A stretch of 64,000 nucleotides of DNA. Source: Methylotenera_A sp046594915. GTDB lineage: Bacteria; Pseudomonadota; Gammaproteobacteria; Burkholderiales; Methylophilaceae. Made by a program: the position numbers and the translations under genes. The notes beneath the pieces were generated by a model that did no database searches, was not told the DNA's origin, and saw only the letters and a program-made list of their open reading frames with translations. The stretch is taken from positions 1 to 64,000 of the forward strand of contig JBKJRC010000004.1 of NCBI GenBank assembly GCA_046594915.1, given 5' to 3'. Of the stretch, positions 8,656 through 17,827 are shown in pieces (positions within the stretch are counted from its first letter, which is position 1; each line of letters starts with the position of its first letter).

Positions 8656-9034
8656 ACTTGTATATTTCGTCTGGATTCTTAATCACGGCTTGGTCAATCA
8701 GCCACTGATTATTATCTAATTTTTTAAAAAAGCAATTGTGTCGCCCAGTGTGGCAAGCGATACCGCCAATTTGTTCTACTCTAATCAAAATAACGTCTTC
8801 GTCGCAATCCAGCCGAATCTCGTGCACTTTTTGCGTATGGCCAGATTCTTCACCTTTACGCCATAATTTATTGCGCGAACGCGACCAATATACGGCTTGC
8901 TTTGATTCATTGGTTAACTGTAATGCTTGACGGTTCATCCACGCGAACATCAACACTTTGCCTGTGTCGTATTCTTGCGCAATCACTGGCACCAAGCCAT
9001 TGGCGTCCCAGTTAATTTCATCTATCCAATTCAT
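8648..9034 (-). CDS. hisI: Phosphoribosyl-AMP cyclohydrolase
   Basis: This is the third step of histidine synthesis, opening the adenine ring of phosphoribosyl-AMP. The 128 residues contain LMFAWMNRQALQ, the metal-binding DCDED motif, and the zinc ligands in CHTGRHNCFF. It is a monofunctional form followed by the separate hisE. Confidence 0.95.
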   Translation of the reverse strand: MNWIDEINWDANGLVPVIAQEYDTGKVLMFAWMNRQALQLTNESKQAVYWSRSRNKLWRKGEESGHTQKVHEIRLDCDEDVILIRVEQIGGIACHTGRHNCFFKKLDNNQWLIDQAVIKNPDEIYKYE

Positions 9035-9064
9035 TTTATTAAGCAGTTCATATTGTCAAATTGG

Positions 9065-9832
9065 TCAAAGTCTTACCTCAATTTTATGGCTGCGCATATA
9101 TTCTTTTGCCTGCCGCACCGTGTATTCGCCATAGTGAAAAATACTGGCCGCCAGCACCGCATCTGCACCACCGATAGTCACACCATCCACCAAATGCTGC
9201 AAATTACCCACGCCGCCAGAAGCAATCAGCGGCACATCCACCGCATCAGAAATCGCACGATTTAATGGGTTATTAAAACCAATCTTTGTGCCGTCTCTAT
9301 CCATGCTGGTTACCAGCAATTCACCAGCGCCTATGCTCACCATTTGTTGCGCCCATTTGACCGCATCCAGTCCTGTCGCTTTACGACCACCGTGCGTAAA
9401 AACTTCCCATTCGAATGGCTGATTGTCTACCCTTTTAGCGTCAATAGCTACCACAATACATTGCGAGCCAAATCGTGCGGCGGCGTCTTGTACCATTTGC
9501 GGATTTAACACCGCCGTGGTGTTGATGCTAACTTTATCGGCGCCTGCGTTCAATAAACGGCGCACATCTTCTACCTCGCGCACGCCACCACCAACAGTGA
9601 GCGGAATAAATACCTGGCTGGCGACTTGCTCGATAATACGTAAAATCAATCCGCGATTATCGGAGCTGGCAGTAATATCCAAAAACGTCAGTTCATCTGC
9701 GCCTTGGTCATCATAGCGCTTGGCAATTTCAACTGGATCACCTGCATCGCGCAATTCTAAAAAGTTGATGCCTTTTACCACGCGACCATCGGTCACATCC
9801 AGACAAGGAATGATGCGCTTAGCCAGTGCCAT
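9065..9832 (-). CDS. hisF: Imidazole glycerol phosphate synthase, cyclase subunit HisF
   Basis: The 255-residue (beta/alpha)8 barrel begins MALAKRIIPCLDVTDGRVVKG, with the catalytic first Asp in CLDV and the second in LVTSMDRDGTK. Phosphate-binding loops GGGVR and ASGGVG are present. It uses ammonia made by HisH (10786-11439) to build the imidazole ring and releases AICAR. A gap of about 118 bases separates it from hisA. Confidence 0.96.
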   Translation of the reverse strand: MALAKRIIPCLDVTDGRVVKGINFLELRDAGDPVEIAKRYDDQGADELTFLDITASSDNRGLILRIIEQVASQVFIPLTVGGGVREVEDVRRLLNAGADKVSINTTAVLNPQMVQDAAARFGSQCIVVAIDAKRVDNQPFEWEVFTHGGRKATGLDAVKWAQQMVSIGAGELLVTSMDRDGTKIGFNNPLNRAISDAVDVPLIASGGVGNLQHLVDGVTIGGADAVLAASIFHYGEYTVRQAKEYMRSHKIEVRL

Positions 9833-9949
9833 TTAGATTAAATCCACCAAGTTAACACGATAAAATGCATTCAATCCATTAGCCATTCAGTAAATTAGCG
9901 CATTGAATCTACAAAGGTTTGCGCAACAGCAAAATTGAATGTCATCTTG

Positions 9950-10690
9950 TTACGCACTTAATTCATCCGCCAACTTCTGGGCCTCGGCAAAATTAATCGT
10001 GCCTTCATAAATGGCGCGGCCAGTAATCGTGCCGATAATGCCTTCCTTGGCTACAGCGCAAAGCTTGCGCACATCGTCTAAATTAGTCACACCGCCAGAA
10101 GCAATTACAGGAATAGTGAGCGCCTGCGCCAAAGCCACTGTCGCCTCAATATTGACGCCATTTAACATGCCATCACGGCCAATATCGGTGTAAACAACGG
10201 CGTTGACACCGTAATCTTCAAACTTCTTAGCCAAATCAATCACGTCGTGCCCTGTGAGTTTCGACCAGCCATCAATCGCCACTTTGCCGTCTTTAGCATC
10301 TAAACCCACCATAATCTGACCAGGGAATGCATAACAAGCTTCGTGTAAAAACCCAGGCGTTTTAACCGCCGCCGTGCCAATAATCACATAATCAATGCCA
10401 TCATCCAGATAACGCTCAATGGTTTCCAAATCGCGAATACCGCCGCCCAATTGAATCGGAATCTCGCCTTTAACCGCATTAACAATAGATTTAATCGCTG
10501 CCTCATTAATTGGCTTGCCTGCAAATGCACCGTTCAAATCGACTAAATGTAGTCGCTTGCCGCCTTGGTCCACCCAATGCCGCGCCATCGCACCTGGATC
10601 TTCTGAAAACACGGTAGATTCTTCCATAAGCCCTTGTTTTAAACGCACACAGTGGCCATCTTTGAGATCAATTGCAGGAATAATAAGCAT
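9950..10690 (-). CDS. hisA: Phosphoribosylformimino-5-aminoimidazole carboxamide ribotide isomerase
   Basis: This is the Amadori isomerase of histidine synthesis, a 246-residue (beta/alpha)8 barrel homologous to HisF. The start MLIIPAIDLKDGHCVRLKQG carries the first catalytic Asp, and YTDIGRDGM carries the second. Phosphate-binding GGGIR and ASGGV loops are present. It lies in the his cluster between hisH and hisF. Confidence 0.96.
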   Translation of the reverse strand: MLIIPAIDLKDGHCVRLKQGLMEESTVFSEDPGAMARHWVDQGGKRLHLVDLNGAFAGKPINEAAIKSIVNAVKGEIPIQLGGGIRDLETIERYLDDGIDYVIIGTAAVKTPGFLHEACYAFPGQIMVGLDAKDGKVAIDGWSKLTGHDVIDLAKKFEDYGVNAVVYTDIGRDGMLNGVNIEATVALAQALTIPVIASGGVTNLDDVRKLCAVAKEGIIGTITGRAIYEGTINFAEAQKLADELSA

Positions 10691-10785
10691 GATTGTTATT
10701 GATTAAAAGTACAAAAAATAATTAAGGATTTTAGTTGGCGAAATTTTTAGTTTACAAGGATTCTAATTGATAACGCTCTAACTTG

Positions 10786-11439
10786 TTAAGGCTTCCAATA
10801 TACAAAGTTTCGTAGCAATTGCAAGCCAGCCTGCGCACTTTTTTCCACATGAAATTGCGTTGCAAATATATTACTTTGTGCAACTGCGCTGCAAAAACGC
10901 TTGGGATATTCTGTTTCACCCACAATTAAAGTGGCATCCAAAGGGACGGCATAGTAACTGTGCACATGATAAAACCGTGTAGCGTCTTCGATATTTTGCC
11001 ATAAGGCATGCGGTTTGGTTTGGCCGTTATTCAACTGATAAACTTCATTCCAGCCCATGTGTGGAATTTTCAATTTTTCGTCATCGAGCATTTGATGCGC
11101 GGCAAAGCGTTTTACGTCACCCTTGAATACACCCAACCCAGCCGTATCTCCTTCTTCAGAATGATCGAACAACAATTGCATGCCGATGCAAATGCCTAAA
11201 AAAGGCTTATTGGCTGCGGCGTGTAAAATAGCAGCCCGCAAATTTCTGCTGTCCAACTCGCGCATGCAATCTGGCATGGCACCTTGGCCAGGAAAAACCA
11301 CTCGCTCTGCTTTTTCTATTAAGGTGGCATCGCTGGTGATAACAACCGATTTTCCTAGCGCAACATGTTCAACCGCTTTCGAAACAGAGCGTAAATTGCC
11401 CATACCGTAATCAACGACTGCAATATCTATTTTAGTCAT
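10786..11439 (-). CDS. hisH: Imidazole glycerol phosphate synthase, glutaminase subunit HisH
   Basis: This class I glutamine amidotransferase feeds ammonia to HisF. The 217 residues contain the oxyanion region VFPGQGA, the nucleophile elbow FLGICIGMQLLF (Cys) and the His-Glu pair in TQFHVEKS. Its length is normal for the family. Confidence 0.95.
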   Translation of the reverse strand: MTKIDIAVVDYGMGNLRSVSKAVEHVALGKSVVITSDATLIEKAERVVFPGQGAMPDCMRELDSRNLRAAILHAAANKPFLGICIGMQLLFDHSEEGDTAGLGVFKGDVKRFAAHQMLDDEKLKIPHMGWNEVYQLNNGQTKPHALWQNIEDATRFYHVHSYYAVPLDATLIVGETEYPKRFCSAVAQSNIFATQFHVEKSAQAGLQLLRNFVYWKP

Positions 11440-11473
11440 TTGCTAATTTAGTCATTTATTTGTACCGCAGCGC

Positions 11474-12061
11474 TTATAAACTGCCTTTGGTAGATGGCAT
11501 AATGCCTGCCATGCGCGCATCATGTGTGACCGCCATGCGCAAAGCCCGACCGAACGCTTTGAATATAGTCTCGCATTGGTGATGCGAATTATGGCCTTTT
11601 AAATTATCGACATGCAAGGTGACATTCGCGTGGTTGACGAAACCTTGAAAAAACTCATGCACTAAATCGACATCAAACTCACCAATCGCGGCACGCGTAA
11701 ATTGACAGTTAAATTCCAAACCTGGGCGACCTGATAAATCTAGCACAACGCGACTTAAGGCTTCATCAAGCGGCACATATGCATGGCCATAACGATTAAT
11801 GCCTTTTTTGTCGCCCATGGCTTTTGCAAACGCCTGACCTAATGTAATACCAATGTCTTCAACCGTGTGATGTGCGTCTATATGCAAGTCGCCTTTTGCT
11901 TGCACATTTAAATCAAACAAGCCGTGACGTGCAATCTGATCTAACATATGATCCAGAAAACCAATGCCTGTATTAAATTGTGCTGTGCCGTTTCCATCAA
12001 TATTGATAGAGACTGTGATTTGGGTTTCTAAGGTACTGCGTGTAACGTCAGCTTGGCGCAT
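11474..12061 (-). CDS. hisB: Imidazoleglycerol-phosphate dehydratase (monofunctional)
   Basis: The 195 residues carry the manganese-binding motifs FLDHMLDQIARHG, DAHHTVEDIGI and GHNSHHQCETIFK. It lacks the N-terminal histidinol phosphatase domain of the E. coli enzyme, so histidinol-phosphate phosphatase must be encoded elsewhere. It is the first his gene after the hps terminator, so it needs its own promoter (candidate at 12099-12128). Confidence 0.96.
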   Translation of the reverse strand: MRQADVTRSTLETQITVSINIDGNGTAQFNTGIGFLDHMLDQIARHGLFDLNVQAKGDLHIDAHHTVEDIGITLGQAFAKAMGDKKGINRYGHAYVPLDEALSRVVLDLSGRPGLEFNCQFTRAAIGEFDVDLVHEFFQGFVNHANVTLHVDNLKGHNSHHQCETIFKAFGRALRMAVTHDARMAGIMPSTKGSL

Positions 12062-12098
12062 AAAATATCTAAATTAATTTAATCAAACAGTTGACACT

Positions 12099-12128
12099 AT
12101 TTTAACTCAATCTGCTGGCTAGACGCAA
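12099..12128 (-). promoter_or_regulatory. Candidate promoter for hisBHAFIE
   Basis: On the minus strand TAAAAT (12099-12104) and TTGCGT (12123-12128) are separated by 18 bp. This pair lies between the hps terminator and the hisB start, where a promoter is needed. The match is moderate. Confidence 0.35.
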
Positions 12129-12156
12129 AATTACGCTAAATAAAATAACGATTCAA

Positions 12157-12182
12157 AGTTAACAATAAAAGTTAACAATAAA
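12157..12182. repeat. Two tandem copies of a 13-bp unit
   Basis: AGTTAACAATAAA occurs twice without interruption, in the gap between the hps terminator and hisB. Its role is unknown. It could be replication slippage or a protein site in the upstream region of hisB. Confidence 0.6.
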
Positions 12183-12195
12183 AATGTGATTAAAA

Positions 12196-12221
12196 AAAAG
12201 CCGACTACATAGTCGGCTTTT
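12196..12221 (-). terminator. Rho-independent terminator of hps
   Basis: The stem AAAAGCCGACT/AGTCGGCTTTT (11 bp, 4-base loop ACAT) is followed on the minus strand by a run of Ts. It lies about 20 bases after the hps stop codon and separates hps from hisB. Confidence 0.9.
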
Positions 12222-12243
12222 AAAATGCTGCAATCAACCTAAA

Positions 12244-13200
12244 TTAGTTCGCAGAACCTGATGCATTTTTAGCCGCATCTACTAAATCACCTGATGCTGC
12301 TGGAGCGGCTGCCTCTGCAGGTGCCATTTCAGATTGCGCTGCTGGTGCTGCATCCGTAGGTGCAGCTTCCATTGGCGCTGCCTCCATCGGTGCGGCCTCT
12401 TGCACTGCTGGAGCTTCTGCTGCTGGCATAGATTCTTCTACCACTGGCGTATCTGTTGGCATTTCTTCAACGGATTTATTGCCTGTTAATAAATACAAAC
12501 CTAATAACACAGCGCCTGCAATTAATATCCATGGTAAATATTTACCCATACCGCCAGTAGAAGCTGAATTACCACGCGCCAAACCTGTGATTTCAGCGGC
12601 TGAAGCTGCTGGATCGGCCGCGCCATAAATCGCTGCACCTGCAACCACAATATCAGCACCTGCATCGACTACTTGACGCACTGTTGCTGCCTTAACGCCG
12701 CCAGCGACTGAAATTTTAGCACCAGTATTTAAACCAGTAATGGTTGCCAAATCAGCAAATGGTGTTTGGCCAGCCGCTTGTTGATCTAAACCAGTGTGCA
12801 CGCCGATGATGTGTGCGCCTAATTTAGCCACTTCTTTAGTACGCGCCACTTTATCAGTCACGTTAATTAAATCGACTTGTGCCATTTTGCCGTATTTATT
12901 CGCAACATCAATCACACCTTTAATTGTACCGATATCAGCAGTACCCAAAACCGTACAAATATCTGCACCCGCTTTGTAGAACGGCTCAGCTTCGTAGAAA
13001 CCCGCATCCATGGTTTTTAAGTCAACCAGAATTTTGTTATTGGGGAATTTAGCGCGCAATGTTTTAAGCATCTCAATACCGTTGTGTTTAATACAAGGCG
13101 TACCGATTTCTAAGATATCTACGTGCGGTGCTACTTTTGTCGCTAATGCAACTGTTGCGTCAAAATCTAGTGAATCTAGTGCCATTTGGGTTTGTGCCAT
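12244..13200 (-). CDS. hps: 3-hexulose-6-phosphate synthase with an added membrane anchor and Ala/Pro/Glu-rich tail
   Basis: This enzyme condenses formaldehyde with ribulose 5-phosphate, the entry step of the ribulose monophosphate cycle. Residues 1-210 form a complete OMPDC-superfamily barrel with E31, the D60-x-K62-x-x-D65 catalytic motif (VDLKTMDAG), GADICTVLG, and the phosphate site VAGGVK/VAGAAIYG. Known enzymes end near there. This protein adds a Gly/Ser linker, a hydrophobic helix (about 221-238, YLPWILIAGAVLLGLYLL), and about 80 residues rich in Ala, Pro, Glu and Met with a PMEAA duplication. Basic residues before the helix and acidic ones after it suggest the enzyme is cytoplasmic and the tail periplasmic. 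A strong ribosome binding site (13211-13215) and its own terminator suggest high, separate expression. Confidence 0.93.
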   Translation of the reverse strand: MAQTQMALDSLDFDATVALATKVAPHVDILEIGTPCIKHNGIEMLKTLRAKFPNNKILVDLKTMDAGFYEAEPFYKAGADICTVLGTADIGTIKGVIDVANKYGKMAQVDLINVTDKVARTKEVAKLGAHIIGVHTGLDQQAAGQTPFADLATITGLNTGAKISVAGGVKAATVRQVVDAGADIVVAGAAIYGAADPAASAAEITGLARGNSASTGGMGKYLPWILIAGAVLLGLYLLTGNKSVEEMPTDTPVVEESMPAAEAPAVQEAAPMEAAPMEAAPTDAAPAAQSEMAPAEAAAPAASGDLVDAAKNASGSAN

Positions 13201-13210
13201 GATGCTTATT

Positions 13211-13215
13211 CCTCC
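13211..13215 (-). promoter_or_regulatory. Strong ribosome binding site of hps
   Basis: GGAGG lies at optimal spacing before the hps ATG and fixes the start. It is stronger than most sites in the window and fits a highly expressed methylotrophy enzyme. Confidence 0.8.
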
Positions 13216-13347
13216 GAGCTCGCTAATAATTTAATTAAAAGTGTCCGATTAAAATTATTTGATTAAAAAATTAATATTTTGTAGTTATTTTGTTTTAATT
13301 CAAAGTAATTTCACAAAATACTATTTGCACATTTTGTACATTTCGAC

Positions 13348-13377
13348 ATCATAACCGTATTTGATTCATTATTTCAA
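13348..13377 (-). promoter_or_regulatory. Candidate hps promoter
   Basis: On the minus strand TTGAAA (13372-13377) and TATGAT (13348-13353) are 18 bp apart, in the 241-base AT-rich gap between hisC and hps. The spacing to the ATG implies a 5' leader of about 140 bases. Other AT-rich hexamers in the gap could serve instead. Confidence 0.35.
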
Positions 13378-13441
13378 CAATTTGCATATAATTTGATTAC
13401 AAAACAAGTACTTTAGCGCGGTTAAGTATTAAATGCAGAAC

Positions 13442-14524
13442 CTAATCTGATTTTAAAATCACTGCCAGCGATTCAATCAAGCTGAGCGACTGCGCATCGG
13501 TACCAATAGTGATGCGCAAATAAGGCGCGATACGCGCTGGTTTTTTAAAATGCCTGACAATAATATGATGCGCGCGCAATTTTGCAGCAAGCGCTGCACC
13601 ATCATGCGTTTTATGCTTTGCAAATATAAAATTTGCGCCCGATGGCAAAGTTTCAAAATTTAGCGCCTGCAAGTCGTTAACTAATTTTTGCCTGGTGGCT
13701 ATTACTTTTGCACAGGTTTCTTCAAAATAAACAACGTCTTGCATGGCGGCGATTGCACCTGCCTCAGCAAAACGGTCAATTGGATAAGAATTGAAACTGT
13801 CTTTAACCCGTATTAATGCTTCAATTAAATTTTGATGCCCCAAAGCATAACCCACACGCAAACCTGCGAGCGAGCGCGCTTTTGACAAACTCTGTGTCAC
13901 CAATAAATTGGGGTATGTATTGATTAACTTAACCGCAGATTCAGTGCCAAAATCCACATAAGCCTCATCTATCACCACCACAGAATGGGTGTTCTGACGT
14001 AATAACTGCTCTATTTTTTCCAGTGCCAGCGGAATGCCAGTCGGCGCGTTTGGATTAGGGAAAATGATGCCGCCGTTGGGCCGCACGTAATCGTGCATGT
14101 CGATATTAAAGCGCTTATCCAGCGCAATCGTTTCATAGGGAATATCGTACAAAGCGCAATACACAGGATAAAAACTGTACGTAATATCAGGAAACAATAA
14201 CGGTTTTTCGTGCTTCAACAAAGCCTGAAACACATGCGCCAACACTTCATCGGAGCCGTTACCAACAAATACCTGATTAGGTTTTATATCGAAGCCTTGC
14301 AAACTAAAGTTTTGCGCAATCGCTGCTTTTAATTGGTCAGAATTAGGATCTGGATACAACCTTAAACTATCAGCGGCTTGTGCTTTTAGCGCTTCAATGA
14401 CTTTAGGACTAGGTCCATATGGATTTTCATTGGTATTGAGTTTAATCAAGTCAGCGATTTTTGGCTGCTCACCTGGCACATAAGGCGTTAGTTTATGTAC
14501 AACATCACTCCAAAATTTACTCAT
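13442..14524 (-). CDS. hisC: Histidinol-phosphate aminotransferase
   Basis: This PLP-dependent fold-type I aminotransferase converts imidazole acetol phosphate to histidinol phosphate. The 360 residues include KLNTNENPYGPSP at the N terminus, the NPNAPTG substrate loop, DEAYVDF, the PLP lysine in SLSKARSLAGLRVGYA, and the C-terminal arginine in LRITIGT. It follows hisD with a short gap and is the last his gene before hps. Confidence 0.96.
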   Translation of the reverse strand: MSKFWSDVVHKLTPYVPGEQPKIADLIKLNTNENPYGPSPKVIEALKAQAADSLRLYPDPNSDQLKAAIAQNFSLQGFDIKPNQVFVGNGSDEVLAHVFQALLKHEKPLLFPDITYSFYPVYCALYDIPYETIALDKRFNIDMHDYVRPNGGIIFPNPNAPTGIPLALEKIEQLLRQNTHSVVVIDEAYVDFGTESAVKLINTYPNLLVTQSLSKARSLAGLRVGYALGHQNLIEALIRVKDSFNSYPIDRFAEAGAIAAMQDVVYFEETCAKVIATRQKLVNDLQALNFETLPSGANFIFAKHKTHDGAALAAKLRAHHIIVRHFKKPARIAPYLRITIGTDAQSLSLIESLAVILKSD

Positions 14525-14543
14525 AATTAATTAATGTTGTAAC

Positions 14544-15839
14544 TTATTTTAGGCGATATTCAGCAGATTTAGCATGCGCGGTTAATCCTTCGCCATGCGC
14601 TAAAACGGAAGCAATTTTGCCTAATTTTTGCGCGCCTTCTTGCGACACCATAATCAGGCTAGAGCGTTTTTGAAAATCATAGACGCCCAACGGGCTTGAG
14701 AATCTGGCCGTACGTGAAGTCGGCAAGACATGGTTTGGCCCGGCGCAATAATCGCCGACTGCTTCACATGTGTCGCGACCCATAAAAATGGCACCGGCAT
14801 GCTTAATTTTCTTGCTCATTTCAAGCGGATTTTCAACCGATAATTCCAAATGCTCTGGGGCAATATAATTGCTGATTTCAATCGCTTCATCTAAATCTTT
14901 TGTCAGGATTAACGCACCGCGGTCAGAAATAGAAGTGTTAATAATATCTTTGCGCGGCATATTTTCGACCAATTTTTGCATGCTTGCCGCGACTGCATCT
15001 AAAAAATCGGCGTCTGGGCTAAGCAAAATAGATTGTGCCAATTCATCGTGTTCAGCTTGACTAAATAAATCCATCGCAATCCAGTCGGGGTCGGTTTTAC
15101 CATCGCAAATCACCAAAATTTCGGATGGCCCAGCCACCATATCGATGCCGACCACACCAAATACGCGGCGTTTAGCAGCGGCTACATAGGCATTACCAGG
15201 ACCAACAATCTTATCGACTTGCGGTACGGTTTGTGTACCATAGGCCAGCGCGCCAACTGCTTGTGCGCCACCGATGCAAAATACGCGGTCAACGCCAGCA
15301 ATCGCCGCAGCCGCTAACACCAAGGCATTTTTTTCGCCGTTTGGGGTTGGCACCACCATGATTAATTCAGTAACACCCGCCACTTTTGCTGGAATCGCAT
15401 TCATTAATACGGAAGATGGATAAGCCGCTTTACCGCCTGGCACATATAAGCCCACGCGGTCCAAACTAGTCACTTGTTGGCCAAGCAAAGTGCCATCCGC
15501 CTCCGTATAACTCCAGGATTGCATCACCTGCTTTTCATGGTAATTTTTGACTCTATCTGCCGCTGTCTGCAAAGCATCGCGCTGATTAGTGGGCAAACTA
15601 TTTAAGGCAGATTGCAATTCAGCATGGCTGATTTCAAGCTCGCTCAAATGACTTGCGCTGGTTTTATCAAAACGATTGGTATATTCTAGTACAGCCGCAT
15701 CGCCACGCGCTTTAACGTCTTTTAAAATATTGGCAACTACGACATCAATGCTGTCATCCTGTGCGGTTTCAAACGCCAGTAAAGCTTTTAAATCCGCATC
15801 AAATGTAGCGTATTGGGTGGATAAACGTCTAATCTTCAT
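14544..15839 (-). CDS. hisD: Histidinol dehydrogenase
   Basis: This enzyme catalyses the final two NAD-dependent oxidations from histidinol to histidine. The 431-residue protein contains the family features VPGGKAAYPSSVLM, GGAQAVGALAYGT and GPGNAYVAAAKR, and the zinc/substrate region FSQAEHDE. APEHLEL and the GPNHVLPT motif follow near the C terminus. It lies between hisG and hisC. Confidence 0.97.
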   Translation of the reverse strand: MKIRRLSTQYATFDADLKALLAFETAQDDSIDVVVANILKDVKARGDAAVLEYTNRFDKTSASHLSELEISHAELQSALNSLPTNQRDALQTAADRVKNYHEKQVMQSWSYTEADGTLLGQQVTSLDRVGLYVPGGKAAYPSSVLMNAIPAKVAGVTELIMVVPTPNGEKNALVLAAAAIAGVDRVFCIGGAQAVGALAYGTQTVPQVDKIVGPGNAYVAAAKRRVFGVVGIDMVAGPSEILVICDGKTDPDWIAMDLFSQAEHDELAQSILLSPDADFLDAVAASMQKLVENMPRKDIINTSISDRGALILTKDLDEAIEISNYIAPEHLELSVENPLEMSKKIKHAGAIFMGRDTCEAVGDYCAGPNHVLPTSRTARFSSPLGVYDFQKRSSLIMVSQEGAQKLGKIASVLAHGEGLTAHAKSAEYRLK

Positions 15840-15887
15840 TACTTAACACTCTCAAAGTCTTAATTACCAAAATATTAACTACCCATA

Positions 15888-16523
15888 CTATTTAATAGCA
15901 GCAGCGAAGCTATCAATAATCGGCTGCAACTTTATACGATTGAGCTTTAACGATGCCTGATTCACCACTAAACGTGAACTGATATCGCCAACGGTTTCCA
16001 CTGCTTTTAGGTTATTCGCGCGCAAGGTTCCGCCTGTGCTCACCAAATCGACAATCACATCCGCCAAACCCACCAACGGACCCAGCTCCATTGAGCCATA
16101 GAGTTTGATCAAATCCACATGCATGCCTTTTGCGGCAAAATGTTCGCGTGCGGTTTTTACATATTTTGTCACCACTTTAAGCCGCGCACCTTGGCGAATA
16201 CTGGCTTCATAATCAAAACCTTCACGCACCGCAACCATCATTTTGCATTTGGCAATTTGCAAATCCAGTGGTTGATACAAACCTTCGCCGCCATGTTCAT
16301 CCAGCACATCTTTGCCTGCAATGCCTAAATCTGCCGCGCCATATTGCACATAAGTGGGCACATCGGTTGCGCGTACGATAAGCAGCCGTACGTCGGCGCG
16401 ATTGGTTGGCAGTATTAGTTTACGTGAAGATTCAGGATCTTCTAGCGCATGAATACCTGCCGCCGCCAATAACGGCGAGGTTTCTTCAAAAATTCTGCCT
16501 TTGCTTAATGCAATCGTAATCAT
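15888..16523 (-). CDS. hisG: ATP phosphoribosyltransferase, short form
   Basis: This is the first committed step of histidine synthesis, joining ATP and PRPP. At 211 residues it is the short form, which lacks the C-terminal regulatory domain and works in complex with HisZ. No hisZ is in the window. Motifs include ALSKGRIFEE at the start, GAADLGIAGKDVL, and the PRPP loop LVSTGGTLRANNL. It starts 38 bases after the murA stop, so murA and the first his genes are probably cotranscribed. Confidence 0.95.
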   Translation of the reverse strand: MITIALSKGRIFEETSPLLAAAGIHALEDPESSRKLILPTNRADVRLLIVRATDVPTYVQYGAADLGIAGKDVLDEHGGEGLYQPLDLQIAKCKMMVAVREGFDYEASIRQGARLKVVTKYVKTAREHFAAKGMHVDLIKLYGSMELGPLVGLADVIVDLVSTGGTLRANNLKAVETVGDISSRLVVNQASLKLNRIKLQPIIDSFAAAIK

Positions 16524-16561
16524 GATATTTTGCTTGTTTTTAAGTGTTAAGTCAGCGCAAA

Positions 16562-17827
16562 TTAATGTGTGCGGCGCACTTTTGCGCCTAACTTAGTTAA
16601 TTTTTCTTCTAAATATTCGTAACCGCGGTCTAAATGGTAAATACGCTCAATCACGGTTTCGCCTCTGGCCACCAAGCCTGCCAACACCAAGCTGGCCGAA
16701 GCGCGCAAATCGGTAGCCATCACAATCGCGCCATCTAAAAACTCTACGCCTTGAACTAAAGCGGTATTGCCGTCGATACTGATGTCTGCACCTAAACGCT
16801 GCATTTCTTGCACATGCATAAAACGGTTTTCAAAAATCGTTTCGGTTACTTTTGCCACGCCTGTGGCAACTGTATTTAAGGCCATAAATTGCGCTTGCAT
16901 GTCAGTTGGAAAAGCTGGATGAGGTGCAGTGCGAATATTGACCGCTTTTAAGTTGCCATCACTTTTAACGGTAATACTGCTTGCGTCACTGGTCACAGTT
17001 GCGCCTGCATCGCGCAGCTTTTCAATCACCGCGTCTAATAAATCTGCGCGCGCATTCAGCAGTTTTACTTCTCCGCCCGTCATCGCTGCGGCCACCATAT
17101 AAGTGCCCGCTTCAATACGATCGCACACAATATTATGGTTTGCGCCGTTTAATTTTTCTACACCAACAATGGTAATCACATCGGTGCCAGCACCGGTGAT
17201 TTTTGCACCCATTTTAATTAAACATTGTGCCAAATCCACCACTTCTGGCTCTTTTGCTGCGTTTTCCAATACAGTCGTACCTTCTGCCAAGCTGGCTGCC
17301 ATCATCAAGTTTTCTGTGCCAGTGACGGTGACTAAATCCATGTAATAGCGCGCGCCTTGCAATCGCCTGTTAGGCAAATGTAAAGTGCTGGCTTGAATAT
17401 AACCGTGCGTAATATGAATCGCCGCGCCCAAGGCTTGCAAGCCTTTAATGTGCAAATCGACAGGGCGCGAGCCAATCGCACAGCCGCCAGGCAATGACAC
17501 ACGCGCAGTGCCAAAGCGCGCTAGCAGTGGCCCCAACACCAAAATAGACGCACGCATGGTTTTAACCATTTCGTAGGTTGCTTCAAAAGAGGCAACTTCA
17601 CTGGCGTCTAAACTGACTTTATCCGCATCACGCGTGATTTTAACGCCCATCATGTCTAATAATTTAATCGTGGTATCAATATCTTTGAGCGCGGCGATAC
17701 TGCTTAAGTTAAGCGGCGTTTCGGCCAGCAAACTCGCACACAAAATCGGCAAGGCTGCATTTTTTGCGCCCGAAATTGTAATTTCACCATTTAGCTTAAA
17801 ACCACCTTCAATAATAAGCTTGTCCAA
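16562..17827 (-). CDS. murA: UDP-N-acetylglucosamine 1-carboxyvinyltransferase
   Basis: This is the first committed step of peptidoglycan synthesis and the target of fosfomycin. The 421 residues contain GAKNAALPIL with K22 and the catalytic C116 in LPGGCAIGSRPVDLH. DMQAQFMA and the C-terminal DLRASASLVLAGLVA are also present. The active-site Cys is kept, so the natural Asp substitution that gives fosfomycin resistance is absent. Its start is one base from the grxD stop. Confidence 0.97.
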   Translation of the reverse strand: MDKLIIEGGFKLNGEITISGAKNAALPILCASLLAETPLNLSSIAALKDIDTTIKLLDMMGVKITRDADKVSLDASEVASFEATYEMVKTMRASILVLGPLLARFGTARVSLPGGCAIGSRPVDLHIKGLQALGAAIHITHGYIQASTLHLPNRRLQGARYYMDLVTVTGTENLMMAASLAEGTTVLENAAKEPEVVDLAQCLIKMGAKITGAGTDVITIVGVEKLNGANHNIVCDRIEAGTYMVAAAMTGGEVKLLNARADLLDAVIEKLRDAGATVTSDASSITVKSDGNLKAVNIRTAPHPAFPTDMQAQFMALNTVATGVAKVTETIFENRFMHVQEMQRLGADISIDGNTALVQGVEFLDGAIVMATDLRASASLVLAGLVARGETVIERIYHLDRGYEYLEEKLTKLGAKVRRTH

